64,000 nucleotides of DNA, taken from assembly GCA_951812775.1 (NCBI GenBank), contig OX638326.1, positions 3,545,391 through 3,609,390 on the forward strand. The letters are read 5' to 3'. The position numbers and the translations under genes were made by a program. Shown in pieces: positions 23,500-31,994 of the stretch; position 1 is the stretch's first letter, and every line of letters starts with the position of its first letter. Below the pieces are notes generated by a model, which was given only the letters and a program-made list of their open reading frames with translations, was not told the DNA's origin and ran no database searches. The DNA is from an uncultured Alphaproteobacteria bacterium. Lineage in GTDB: Bacteria; Pseudomonadota; Alphaproteobacteria; MPNO01; UBA2964.

Positions 23500-24135
23500 T
23501 TGCCGAAATTTGATATTTTCGTGTGCTCACAATCAGTTCATGTAACCTTATCTCAAGTTAAACAGGACGACCTCGACAAGAACGGAGTTGTGTTCTCAGA
23601 GAGCCTCGAACCCGATCGAGGATTAGCCGAAATTGCTTGCCGGACTGGAAAATCCTGGTCCGGAGTGAAAGACCCTGTGGTCCATACGATCAGCCCTAAA
23701 GAACGATCAGCATCCACACCAAATAGGTACAGTGAAAATTTCGGACTTGGGGCCTTTCCGTTGCATACCGATTTATCCCATTGGCGTAATCCCTCGCGAT
23801 ATTTAGCACTCCGTTGTAAAGTCGGTGCTTCCGACATAGCGACGCTGCTGCTTGATGGGCAATCGATTATTGAGAAATGCGGCAAATCCATTCTGTCGAA
23901 AGCCCTTGTCCAGCCACGGAGGCCGGTGCAGGGCGTAATTCCATTGTTGAGACTATATCTTCAGGTTGAAGGAACATCGGGCATGTTACGTTGGGATTCT
24001 CTCTTTATTACACCGGCAAGTAAGAATGGGCGTTCGGGCTATGAGCTTCTTGAGATGGAACGGCGGATGATTGAGCGAGATAAACAGGGGCCGCGTCATG
24101 GGAAAATCAAAGCATCCAACCAAGAAGACGTTTAA
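23500..24135 (+). CDS. TauD-like Fe(II)/2-oxoglutarate oxygenase, possibly N-terminally truncated
   Basis: The open frame runs from 23461 and offers only TTG at 23500 as a start. Within its 211 residues, GAFPLHTDLSHWRNPSRYLALRC (about 84-106) carries an HxD iron motif in the setting typical of TauD/clavaminate-synthase-like proteins. LRWDSLFITPAS later fits the end of that fold. The second iron-binding His and the cofactor Arg are not obvious. It may be a short, atypical member or a decaying gene. It lies in the AT-richer stretch between tRNA-Val and the truncated SDR, away from the other TauD genes of this window and unlike them in sequence. Confidence 0.5.
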   Translation: MPKFDIFVCSQSVHVTLSQVKQDDLDKNGVVFSESLEPDRGLAEIACRTGKSWSGVKDPVVHTISPKERSASTPNRYSENFGLGAFPLHTDLSHWRNPSRYLALRCKVGASDIATLLLDGQSIIEKCGKSILSKALVQPRRPVQGVIPLLRLYLQVEGTSGMLRWDSLFITPASKNGRSGYELLEMERRMIERDKQGPRHGKIKASNQEDV

Positions 24136-24334
24136 GGGTTTGTTACCTATAGCTTTTAGTTGAATAGTCACCACTTTGGTGGGTGATTAATCCCTTTTGG
24201 AAATCAGCGCTCCAACTCACCCCCGTACTTCCAACGGGCACGGCAACGGCCAGGCAAAAAGTGGCGCATATGGGTTTTACAAGCATTGGCAATTATTCAT
24301 TCCAACTGGTCAACATGAATGGCAGCTTTGATAT

Positions 24335-24805
24335 TTAGCGCTGCCGCCCCTTGAGGATTTCATTGGATAACGTCGTGGTAAGTTGGTTGATATTCTCGCG
24401 AAGGTACTGCTGAAACCTGTTTTTATGGGTGGCAGCTATGTAACTTAGCAAGGCCGATATGATTATTCCCGGCGTCTTATCGGCGAGGGATTCAAGACGG
24501 CCTAATGCAAGGAGATAGCTGCCAACACATGTATATTTAGAATCAGCAAACCCGTTCACTTCGATGACTAGGGTGTGCGGACGTCCCTTAGGTTTTTCCA
24601 CCACTTTGATTCCTGACCGTCGCAAGATCAGCTCGGCTTCAACCTTCAACAGATCGGGCTGTGGGAGACAGCCGTCTTTCACATTATCTTCTAAAACCAC
24701 TCTTATCGCGCCGACCTTCGGTAGCTGATCCTTACTCAAATAATCCGCCGATGCGGGATGTGCGGCTATCAATATCAGCACAGCTATACGAACAAGTTTT
24801 CTCAT
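24335..24805 (-). CDS. Secreted protein, unknown function
   Basis: A 156-residue protein with a signal peptide (RKLVRIAVLILIAAHPASA) and a mature region of about 135 residues. It contains GAIRVVLEDNVKDGCLPQPDLLKVEAE, IKVVEKPKGRPHTLVIEVNGF and a hydrophobic stretch near LALGRLESLADKTPGIIISALLSYIA. Two Cys (in DGCLP and YTCVG) could form a disulfide. No family is recognised. ATG at 24805 is preferred for the signal peptide; a GTG at 24826 is an alternative. It is convergent with the TauD-like gene. Confidence 0.55.
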   Translation of the reverse strand: MRKLVRIAVLILIAAHPASADYLSKDQLPKVGAIRVVLEDNVKDGCLPQPDLLKVEAELILRRSGIKVVEKPKGRPHTLVIEVNGFADSKYTCVGSYLLALGRLESLADKTPGIIISALLSYIAATHKNRFQQYLRENINQLTTTLSNEILKGRQR

Positions 24806-24826
24806 TTTTTTCTTCACCGGAACCAC

Positions 24827-25169
24827 TCCCGCGCCAGTCTCTTGCTTCCGCGATTTAGGCCACGGTCAGACAGCTCGTGGCAATCATCAAACGTTTCACA
24901 GGAATAGTTTGGCACAATTACGGTGTGATTGGAAGTCGTCGTACAGATATCTCACAATCCGGTTGCTGTCTAACTAACCCTGTTATCAGCCTACGGTTCT
25001 TCCGTCCTGATCGCGGGGGCAGAAGTTTCGCGCGCCCTTGGTCATTCCGTTCGATTTGCGATCGGAACCAAAATCCGGATACGCATAACTCACGCCTTCT
25101 CCCTTATCAAGGGAGGGCTCTGAAAATCTGACTCAATAAGCTCAAGCATGCATCCATCGAGATTCGGCT
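24827..25169. other. Non-coding accessory stretch
   Basis: No supportable gene, RNA or clear repeat. It is probably part of the junction between the tRNA-linked accessory stretch and the truncated SDR. Confidence 0.3.
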
Positions 25170-25658
25170 TCAAACCCGACCATTCTTATCACCTCCGCAA
25201 CGGAAAGGTCGCAAAGAATGGTTGGAACAAACGAAGATTGGGGAGCTGTTCAGGAAGAAACGAGCAGCGTATGACAGGTTGATCACGCGTCCCGCTTTAC
25301 CCAGCTTCGGCAAGAGCCGTTTGGTCAAAAGACAGGGTGCGATTGTATTGACCATAAATCGGATATCGTCGCCATCCGGCGTTTGAGAACCGGGTGTAAA
25401 TATCCCCGCATCGAGCGTTGGGTGCTTATTCGCAACTTTTGTGGCGAGAGCTTCGACGTCAGGCAGGTGTGATAGGTCAGCGGTGTAGCTTTCGGTTTGC
25501 CCCTCACCGGGTAGATCGGCTAAAGCCTTCTCCGCGGCTTCCAGCTTGGACGGGTTGCGACCGTGCAGGAGTACATGGTGGCCGTCTGCTACAAGCATCT
25601 TCGCTGTTTCCAGCCCGATGCCATCTGTTGCGCCCGTAAGAAGAATTGTTTTTTGCAT
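25170..25658 (-). pseudogene. Short-chain dehydrogenase/reductase, 3' end lost
   Basis: The first 140 residues are a normal SDR: TGATDGIGLETAKML (8-22, NAD(P)-binding GxxxGxG), LLHGRNPSKLEAAEKAL, TADLSHLPDVEALA, and FMVNTIAPCLLTKRLLPKL. After RVINLSYAARF similarity stops, and the frame ends about 20 residues later in unrelated sequence. The catalytic Tyr-x3-Lys and the substrate-binding half are gone, and 162 residues is far below the usual 240-330. The breakpoint near 25240 coincides with the edge of the accessory stretch. ATG at 25658 follows the NTF2-like gene by 7 bp. Confidence 0.7.
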
Positions 25659-25665
25659 TTGAATT

Positions 25666-26058
25666 CTAAACTTTAAAACTTGCCGTTGTTGTTTTTCCAC
25701 CCACTTCGGGGGCGACCGTTTCGGTGGTGTCCCAATGCTCCACGAGCTTGCCGTTCGCGGCCCTGAACAGATCATAAAAGGCCGAGTGAACACCATCGAA
25801 CTCCCCTTCGCTAACGCAAAGTATGAAACTCCCCTCCGCGAGAACGCGATGGATGCGTTGGTAGGTAATTAGTTTTTGACCGGTCTTCGTTTCCTGTAAG
25901 GCATCCCGGAGGGCGGCGATACCATCTGTAAGGTGGGGGTTATGTTTGATGAAGCTGTTTTTATTAACAAATTCCGGAAGCCGGTCGGGCTGACCCTTAA
26001 CAAGCACGGTCTCGACAAAAGACCGCACCAGGGCGCGTATCCGGTCTTTCTTGGTCAC
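25666..26058 (-). CDS. NTF2-like / SnoaL-like protein
   Basis: About 130 residues with a nuclear-transport-factor-2-type cone fold, as in polyketide cyclases and small isomerases. Landmarks: ALVRSFVETVLVKGQPDRLPEFVNKNSFIKHNPHLTDG, then LITYQRIHRVLAEGSFILCVSEGEFDG, and AFYDLFRAANGKLVEHWDTTE. A GTG at 26058 gives the cleanest N-terminus; a longer frame would overlap the upstream MetE-like gene. It forms an operon with the upstream MetE-like gene and the truncated SDR. Substrate unknown. Confidence 0.65.
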   Translation of the reverse strand: MTKKDRIRALVRSFVETVLVKGQPDRLPEFVNKNSFIKHNPHLTDGIAALRDALQETKTGQKLITYQRIHRVLAEGSFILCVSEGEFDGVHSAFYDLFRAANGKLVEHWDTTETVAPEVGGKTTTASFKV

Positions 26059-26089
26059 AATGATCTTGTTGAGACCGACACTCGGTCGT

Positions 26090-27226
26090 CTACTGATCCA
26101 CGCCGCCCCAGATTTCGGTTGCAAGGTCGACGATCATGCCGAGCTTATCGAACTGCTCCTGTTCGGTAATGATGTTGCCGATCGCGTTCGACGAAAAGCC
26201 ACATTGCGGTGACAGGCAGAGCTGATTGATGTCGACATATTTCGAGGCTTCCTCAATACGCTGTTTCAGCTCATCGCGGCTTTCCATCTCACCGCGCTTG
26301 GTTGTCACCAGCCCGAGGACGATCTTCTTGTTGCCTTTGGGCAGGTAGCGCAGCGGCTCAAACCCGCCTGACCGGTCATCATCATATTCGAGGAAGAACC
26401 CGTCGACCTCGGTCAGGTTAAACAGGTGATCGGCAATCGGCTCATAATCGCCCTCGGCAAACCACAGGCTCCGCGCATTGCCGCGGCAGAGATGAACACA
26501 GGCCGCCATATCGTCCGGCCGTTCCCCGATACAATCATTGATCAGGGCCGCATAGGTGCGTGGCAGCTCATCCGGATCTTCGCCACGGTCGCGGGCATCC
26601 TGGCGCATCTTTGAATCGCAGAGATAGGCGAGGTTGGTGTCGTCGAACTGAATATATTTACAGCCCGCATCGGCCAGCAGCTTGATCTCCTGCCGGTACA
26701 GGGTGGACAGATCGGCAAAGAAGTCCTCCATTTCCGGATAGGCGTCCTTGCTGATCGCATCGCGCCCGCCCCGGAAATGCGTCATGGTGGGCGAGGGCAT
26801 GGTTACTTTCGGTGTCGCGCCGTCACCGGCGACCGAAGCGAGGTATTTATAGTTCTCAACGCCGATGCCTTCGTCCGGCAATTGCATCCGTTCGGTGATC
26901 TCGACTGTCAGCGGCACCGCCTTCTCGCCACCGGCCTTGGTCTTTTCGCCCTGGGCAAAGGCGCTTTTCAGGGTGAAGTTGGTCTCAATACCGCTGATCC
27001 GGTTGATGAAATCGAAATGAAAGCTCTCGCGGCGGAATTCACCGTCGGTAACCGATTTGACGCCGACCGCCTGTTCTTTTTTGACGATCTCGGCGATGCA
27101 TTCGTCCTCATAGCCACGGAGGTCGCCATCGGAAATCTTGTCCTCTTTCCACTCTTCGCGTTTTTCGAGAAGCGTGTCCGGGCGCAACAGGCTGCCGACA
27201 TGATCGGCGCGAAAGGGTCCCTTCAT
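26090..27226 (-). CDS. MetE C-terminal-like methyltransferase (methionine synthase II family, cobalamin-independent)
   Basis: A 378-residue single-domain protein related to the catalytic half of cobalamin-independent methionine synthase. It opens FRADHVGSLLRP, continues with GVKSVTDGEFRRESFHFDF (about 53-71) and CKYIQFDDTNLAYLCD (about 190-205), and has zinc-ligand positions in AACVHLCRGN and NQLCLSPQCGFSSN. Full-length MetE is about 750 residues, so this is the short form, which often acts on substrates other than the polyglutamylated folate. ATG at 27226 has GGAGAG upstream. The methyl donor is unknown. Confidence 0.82.
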   Translation of the reverse strand: MKGPFRADHVGSLLRPDTLLEKREEWKEDKISDGDLRGYEDECIAEIVKKEQAVGVKSVTDGEFRRESFHFDFINRISGIETNFTLKSAFAQGEKTKAGGEKAVPLTVEITERMQLPDEGIGVENYKYLASVAGDGATPKVTMPSPTMTHFRGGRDAISKDAYPEMEDFFADLSTLYRQEIKLLADAGCKYIQFDDTNLAYLCDSKMRQDARDRGEDPDELPRTYAALINDCIGERPDDMAACVHLCRGNARSLWFAEGDYEPIADHLFNLTEVDGFFLEYDDDRSGGFEPLRYLPKGNKKIVLGLVTTKRGEMESRDELKQRIEEASKYVDINQLCLSPQCGFSSNAIGNIITEQEQFDKLGMIVDLATEIWGGVDQ

Positions 27227-27396
27227 TGAAAACTCTCCGTGATAAGAATTGCTATCGCCTGAGAATAACATGTCGCCCTGCAAACACAAAGGACGGCGCA
27301 TTTATGGTTAATATCGATCTAAAATTTCGTGTTTAAAAATTCTCATTTTTCGGTAACAATGCCTGCGGGTCGGCGTGACGTGTTTCGGTTACGCAT

Positions 27397-27819
27397 ATGG
27401 TTCGGTTGCTAAAATTATTTAGTCTTGCAAGCGTACTTGCCCTGTTTGCAGGTGCGGTGTTGTCACATGCCACGCTGCTTGGTCCAACGCCGTCCCTGTC
27501 TGTTGCCGATAGTCCCTGGGCGAGTACGTCGTTTTCCTGTTTCCATCTTGAGGATTTTGAGGATGGCCCCTTATTCAGCCTGATCATTCTGGTCATCGAT
27601 ATTTTTGCCATTTACAAAATTCTAACCAGCTCTGCGGAAACCGTTAAAAAGATCATCCGGGTACCGGTTGTCATCCTGCTGCCATTGATTGGTGCAATTC
27701 TCTGGTGGTTTATGGGGCCCAAACAAAACAAGGTCTCCTGTTCAAAAAAACGGCGGTTTCTCGGGGCCGCCGTTTTTGGTTCCCTACCTTTCCAAACCTG
27801 CTCGATCTCAATAAGTTAG
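27397..27819 (+). CDS. PLDc_N-type membrane protein
   Basis: A 140-residue protein with an N-terminal hydrophobic segment (about 3-24) and a PLDc_N-like pair of helices: FSLIILVIDIFAIYKIL (about 59-75) and IRVPVVILLPLIGAILWWFMGPK (about 86-108). The LIGAILWWFMGP motif is the hallmark of short cardiolipin-synthase-like N-terminal proteins. The last 30 residues are encoded across a perfect terminator hairpin, so the native C-terminus may be shorter or the frame altered near the end. Role unknown; it stands alone. Confidence 0.6.
   Translation: MVRLLKLFSLASVLALFAGAVLSHATLLGPTPSLSVADSPWASTSFSCFHLEDFEDGPLFSLIILVIDIFAIYKILTSSAETVKKIIRVPVVILLPLIGAILWWFMGPKQNKVSCSKKRRFLGAAVFGSLPFQTCSISIS
27746..27777 (+). 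terminator. Intrinsic terminator inside the 3' end of the PLDc_N gene
   Basis: AAAAACGGCGG and CCGCCGTTTTT form an 11-bp stem around a 10-nt loop, ending in five T. It lies within the annotated reading frame, 40 bp before its stop. This is unusual for a terminator and suggests either that the coding end has changed or that the transcript ends just inside the frame. Confidence 0.7.
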
Positions 27820-27846
27820 CCCGCAACTAAAAAGGGCTGAGTGGTT

Positions 27847-29490
27847 ATGACGGTTTTAGACGGGTTTGATTACATCATTGCAGGTGCCGGATCGGCGGGC
27901 TGTACGCTGGTGGGCCGGTTGTCGGAGGACCCGAGTGTAAAGGTCCTGGTGCTTGAAGCCGGGGGCTGGGATCGTGATCCGTGGATCCATATCCCGCTTG
28001 GCTGGGGGCGTATTCTGCAGCGCCGTGACCATGACTGGATGTATTTCGCCAAGCCGTCTGAAAACATGGATGGCCGCGCCATTGAATGCGCCCGTGGCAA
28101 GGTCATCGGCGGCTCCAGCGCGATCAATGCCATGGCGTACTATCACGGTCACCCGTCAGATTATGATCGCTGGGCTTCCAACGGATTGCCGGGCTGGTCC
28201 TATGCCGAGGTATTGCCCTATTTTCGCCGGTCCGAGGATTGGGAAGGCGGGGAGAATGCGTATCGCGGTGTCGGCGGCCCCCTGACTTCTCGCTATACCA
28301 CCTTTGAAGACCCGCTCTGTGAGGCGTTTCTCGAAGCCGGCAAGCAGATGGGGTTTTCCTATACCGATGATTATAACGGCGCTGACCCTGACGGGTTTGC
28401 CCGTATCCAGGCCACGCTTCGCAAGGGTCGGCGGTGGAGTGCCGCGGCGGCCTATCTGCACCCGGCCAAGAAACGACACAATCTGCGGATCGAAACCGGG
28501 GCGCTGGTTGAGAAGGTCAATTTCGACGGCACGCGTGCCACGGGCGTTACCTACAAACAGGGTGGCAAGACGGTCACCGCGACGGCCAATGCCGAGGTAT
28601 TGCTGTCGGGGGGCTCAATCAATTCGCCGCAGCTGCTGATGCTGTCGGGCATTGGTGATCCGGCGCACCTCAAGGATAAAGGTATCGAGGTTAATGCGGC
28701 GCTCGAAGGGGTTGGCCAGAACCTGTGTGATCATACCTCCTCCGCCTTTGTCTTCCGGCGTCAGGATGGCGGTCCCTTCCAGCAGAATATGCGGCTTGAC
28801 CGGGTCGGACTGTCCCTGATCCGTTCCTGTCTCGGGATGGGGGGGGTCGCCTCTGACCTGCCGTTTGGCATTACAGCCTTTGTTAAATCCCGCGACGAAG
28901 AACCGGTTCCCGATCTTCAGCTGTTATTCTGGATGGGGGCGACGACAACGGCGGCTCCGTGGCTGCCACCTTTCAAGAAAGCCTTTGCGGATTCGTTCTC
29001 GGTGCGGGCGATGCCGATGCGTCCCGAAAGCCGGGGCCATGTTTGCCTGGCTTCTGCCGATCCAAATGAAGCGCCGGAAATCCATCAGGCCTTTCTGGAG
29101 ACGGAAGAGGAATGGCGGGTCCTGCGGGCAGGCTTGAGAATGGTTCGCGACCTGGTCGGTCAGGAACCGCTATCGCCCTTTGCCAAAGAAGAGCTGATCC
29201 CCGGTGCCGATCATACGTCTGATGAGGCTATTGATGCTCATGTTCGCAAAACCATGATTACCGTCCATCACCCGGTCGGGACCTGCAAGATGGGTGGTGA
29301 TGACGACCCGCGCGCCGTTGTCGATGGCGAGATGCGGGTACGGGGTGTCGGAAACCTGCGCGTGATCGATACCTCGGTCATGCCGGATCTGATCGGCGGT
29401 GCGACCAACGCGCCGATCATCATGATGGCGGAAAAGGCCTCTGATATGATCCGCGGAAAGGCACCGCTGCCGCCGGCTGATTTAACCTAG
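27847..29490 (+). CDS. GMC family oxidoreductase (choline dehydrogenase-like)
   Basis: A 547-residue FAD-dependent alcohol oxidoreductase. FDYIIAGAGSAGCTLVGRLSED at the N-terminus is the FAD-binding GxGxxG segment. ECARGKVIGGSSAINAMAYYHG (about 79-100) is the first GMC signature, and LLSGGSINSPQLLMLSGIG the second. The C-terminal MITVHHPVGTCKMG carries the catalytic His region. ATG at 27847 is favoured over GTG at 27841. It is related to the second GMC gene at 49773-51407. Substrate unknown, probably an alcohol. Confidence 0.88.
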   Translation: MTVLDGFDYIIAGAGSAGCTLVGRLSEDPSVKVLVLEAGGWDRDPWIHIPLGWGRILQRRDHDWMYFAKPSENMDGRAIECARGKVIGGSSAINAMAYYHGHPSDYDRWASNGLPGWSYAEVLPYFRRSEDWEGGENAYRGVGGPLTSRYTTFEDPLCEAFLEAGKQMGFSYTDDYNGADPDGFARIQATLRKGRRWSAAAAYLHPAKKRHNLRIETGALVEKVNFDGTRATGVTYKQGGKTVTATANAEVLLSGGSINSPQLLMLSGIGDPAHLKDKGIEVNAALEGVGQNLCDHTSSAFVFRRQDGGPFQQNMRLDRVGLSLIRSCLGMGGVASDLPFGITAFVKSRDEEPVPDLQLLFWMGATTTAAPWLPPFKKAFADSFSVRAMPMRPESRGHVCLASADPNEAPEIHQAFLETEEEWRVLRAGLRMVRDLVGQEPLSPFAKEELIPGADHTSDEAIDAHVRKTMITVHHPVGTCKMGGDDDPRAVVDGEMRVRGVGNLRVIDTSVMPDLIGGATNAPIIMMAEKASDMIRGKAPLPPADLT

Positions 29491-29921
29491 TACCAGGTCT
29501 CAAAGAACAGACAGCATTCCCGCAACCATTGGATGACGGGCGATGTCGTCTTCGCCAAGATTTACGATTGAAATATTATCCGGACGTCTTGGACGCTCTG
29601 CGACTTCTGACAGCCCCGATAGACCGGGTAACAGATCACACTGATCCGGATCACCGACAAGAACCATTGTCGTGCACAATACAAGATACACATTGCGGTG
29701 CCGAAGCCATTTACGCTGGCCTGGCCGACCGGTGTCTGAATATCATAACAGTCCAATATGACAGTTAGATGATAGAACAGCCCGTTATTTTAAAGACCTC
29801 GCGATGGGGCCAGGGAGAAATCGGCTGGCTGTTTCTAACTGATTTGACGAACAGGTAATCGCAATAGCCGGGAAATGTTTCCGGTTTCGGTAATATTCCG
29901 GTCGATTAGCCAGCGCGGTCG
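29491..29921. other. Intergenic region between convergent genes
   Basis: About 430 bp between the GMC gene and the minus-strand ferredoxin-like gene. No supportable gene or clear terminator was found, only weak short inverted repeats. Confidence 0.3.
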
Positions 29922-30233
29922 CTAATCCGTCTCAAACACCAGATCTTTGACGATGGTCCGGTTGGGCGGCGGTTCCACGGTCATGCCATCGGTGGCGAGG
30001 CACATGCAGGTGAGCTGGCGGCGGCCATTGATCATCATCGAGCAGATGCCGCAGACACCCCGGCGGCAATCCGAATTGCGAAAAGACAGCGTGCCATCAA
30101 CATTGTGATAAACATGGCGGATCGCCTGCAACACCGATAGGGGGCCATCGGATTCGATGTCATAGGCCTGTAGTCGAGGCTCTGCGTCCTTTTCGGGATC
30201 AAATCGATACAGGGTAATATTGAGTTTTTCCAT
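29922..30233 (-). CDS. Minimal 2Fe-2S protein (fumarate reductase/succinate dehydrogenase iron-sulfur N-domain only)
   Basis: A 103-residue protein equal to the plant-ferredoxin-like N-terminal domain of SdhB/FrdB. Cys56, Cys61, Cys64 and Cys76 in CRRGVCGICSMMINGRRQLTC have the spacing of the family 2Fe-2S site. It ends at VKDLVF, exactly where the second, 4Fe-4S/3Fe-4S, domain would begin in SdhB. ATG directly follows the flavoprotein stop with no gap, so the two are coupled. It likely passes electrons to or from that flavoprotein. No membrane-anchor genes are next to it. Confidence 0.8.
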   Translation of the reverse strand: MEKLNITLYRFDPEKDAEPRLQAYDIESDGPLSVLQAIRHVYHNVDGTLSFRNSDCRRGVCGICSMMINGRRQLTCMCLATDGMTVEPPPNRTIVKDLVFETD

Positions 30234-31973
30234 CTAACCGGCCTCCGCCGGGACAGGGGTATATTCCGGGCTTGGTTTGCAGTCCCTTGCCTCAAAATCA
30301 AGCACATCCCCATTCCCGGAATGGCGGATAAGAACATTCTTTAACCAGTTCTGATCATCGAGTTCAGGGTAATCCTCGCGATAATGCGCGCCGCGACTTT
30401 CGGTCCGTAGTAGGGCCGCCCCCGCCATCGCGCGGGCAAACCGGATCATCGCGGTAACCTCCAGCGCCTCGACCCAATCGTAATTCCCGACACGATTTTC
30501 TTCAGCGACTGACATGGATGGCAGCTCTTCCCGCTCCATCCGTTCGAACTCTGCAATGGTGTCGCGCAGTCCCTCCTCGTTGCGAACGACACCGACATAA
30601 TCATTCATCAGCTGTTGCAGCCGTGCCTTGATGACGTTGGGCCGGGGGCCGCTACGATCACGGCTCAGATACGCGGTTACCCGATCGGCTTCTGATGATG
30701 CGTCATCGCGATCCGGGTTTCCGGTGTTTCCCTCATTGGCAAAAGCGGCCGCTTCCGCGCCGGCGCGTTTGCCGAAGACCAGTATCTCGGTCAGGGAATT
30801 GCCGCCGATCCGCCCTGCGCCGTGCGGGCCGCCGGAGCATTCACCGACAGCGAAAAGGCCGGGCACTGTCGATTGCGACCCGGTGTCAATTTTGATGCCC
30901 CCGCAGACGTAATGGGCGGCGGCGCCAACCTCGATCGGCTTGGTCATGTCGACGCCGAATTTTTCCAGATATTTGGTTTGCGAGGGGAGCGAGTCCATGA
31001 GTGTTTCATGGGAGACTGATCCCGGATCAAAGAACGCCCCGCCATGCGGGCTGCCGCGTCCGGCGCGGACCTCACCATAGACGGCGCGGGCATATATATG
31101 GCGGGCCGGGTTATCGCTGCCCTCCGGGTCGTAATTCGACAGGAACGGCTCACCTTCGGAATTAAATAGCGGCCTGGCGCCTTTGGTCAGTAAATATTGA
31201 AACGTGAAGAGGACACCGCGAACGGTTGCAGGATGCAGCACCGCATGGCCCAGCATCAGCAGGAATTCGATATCGACCAGGTCGGCCCCTGCATTGAGGG
31301 CAAGCGCATAACCGTCACCGGTAGAATCCGGGGTGTTGCTGTGAACCGGGAAAAGTTCACCCGCGCCGCCGGTTGCCATCACAATGGCCCCGGCGCGTAT
31401 CTCGACAATTTCCCCTTTTTGAAAATCGAGGGCAATCGCGCCGCAGACGCGATCACCATCCTTAAGCAGTTTGGTAACCAGCATTTCATGTAGACGCGGT
31501 ACGTCACGCCTGTTCATTTCACGGCGCAACGCCTGCATGATCGGTGTGCCGAGGGAGTCGCCTTTTTTAATAGACCGTGGATAGGTTTGCGAGGAATCGA
31601 GCTTGCGCTGGATCAGTTTGCCATCTTCATCCCGATCAAAACGCGCACCAAAGGATTCGATATCTTCCACCGCCGCGACGGCTTCATCGCAAAAGATTCG
31701 CGCCAGTTCGGGGTCGGCGAGGCCATACCCGCCGCGAATTGTGTCGCCGTAATGAACTTCCGGATTGTCACGTGGGTCGGCATAGCCAAAAGCGACCTGA
31801 AAGCCGGTGACAGCGGTTTGCGTAAGACCACTTTTCCCGACGATACCTTTTGACAGGACCAGCACGCGGGCGCCAGCATCATGCGCCGCGACCGCTGCCC
31901 GCAATCCGCCGCCACCGCCACCGATTACCAGGACGTCGGTTGCAATTACTCTGTCGATACCATCGCTACTCAT
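30234..31973 (-). CDS. FAD-dependent fumarate reductase/succinate dehydrogenase-like flavoprotein
   Basis: A 579-residue flavoprotein of the SdhA/FrdA/AprA group. DVLVIGGGGGGLRAAVAAHDAG (about 9-30) binds FAD, IVMATGGAGELF follows, then GIKIDTGSQSTVPGLFAVGECSGG and the HGAGRIGGNSLTEILVFGKRAG block, and the C-terminal helical domain (from about 440). The covalent-FAD His found in true SdhA is replaced in GKSGLTQTAVTGFQ, so FAD is probably non-covalent. ATG at 31973 is chosen over a GTG at 31985. The stop abuts the 2Fe-2S gene. Its substrate is likely a small unsaturated or hydroxylated acid rather than succinate; that is inference. Confidence 0.8.
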   Translation of the reverse strand: MSSDGIDRVIATDVLVIGGGGGGLRAAVAAHDAGARVLVLSKGIVGKSGLTQTAVTGFQVAFGYADPRDNPEVHYGDTIRGGYGLADPELARIFCDEAVAAVEDIESFGARFDRDEDGKLIQRKLDSSQTYPRSIKKGDSLGTPIMQALRREMNRRDVPRLHEMLVTKLLKDGDRVCGAIALDFQKGEIVEIRAGAIVMATGGAGELFPVHSNTPDSTGDGYALALNAGADLVDIEFLLMLGHAVLHPATVRGVLFTFQYLLTKGARPLFNSEGEPFLSNYDPEGSDNPARHIYARAVYGEVRAGRGSPHGGAFFDPGSVSHETLMDSLPSQTKYLEKFGVDMTKPIEVGAAAHYVCGGIKIDTGSQSTVPGLFAVGECSGGPHGAGRIGGNSLTEILVFGKRAGAEAAAFANEGNTGNPDRDDASSEADRVTAYLSRDRSGPRPNVIKARLQQLMNDYVGVVRNEEGLRDTIAEFERMEREELPSMSVAEENRVGNYDWVEALEVTAMIRFARAMAGAALLRTESRGAHYREDYPELDDQNWLKNVLIRHSGNGDVLDFEARDCKPSPEYTPVPAEAG

Positions 31974-31994
31974 TCTTGGGACCACACTCGCCAG

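Noticed and set aside
22253-25658. Complete prophage or integrative element at tRNA-Val
   Set aside because: No integrase, structural phage genes or duplicated tRNA 3' end were found; only base composition and broken flanking genes suggest an island.
30628-31853. Several plus-strand frames inside the flavoprotein gene
   Set aside because: All are antisense to a well-conserved coding sequence.
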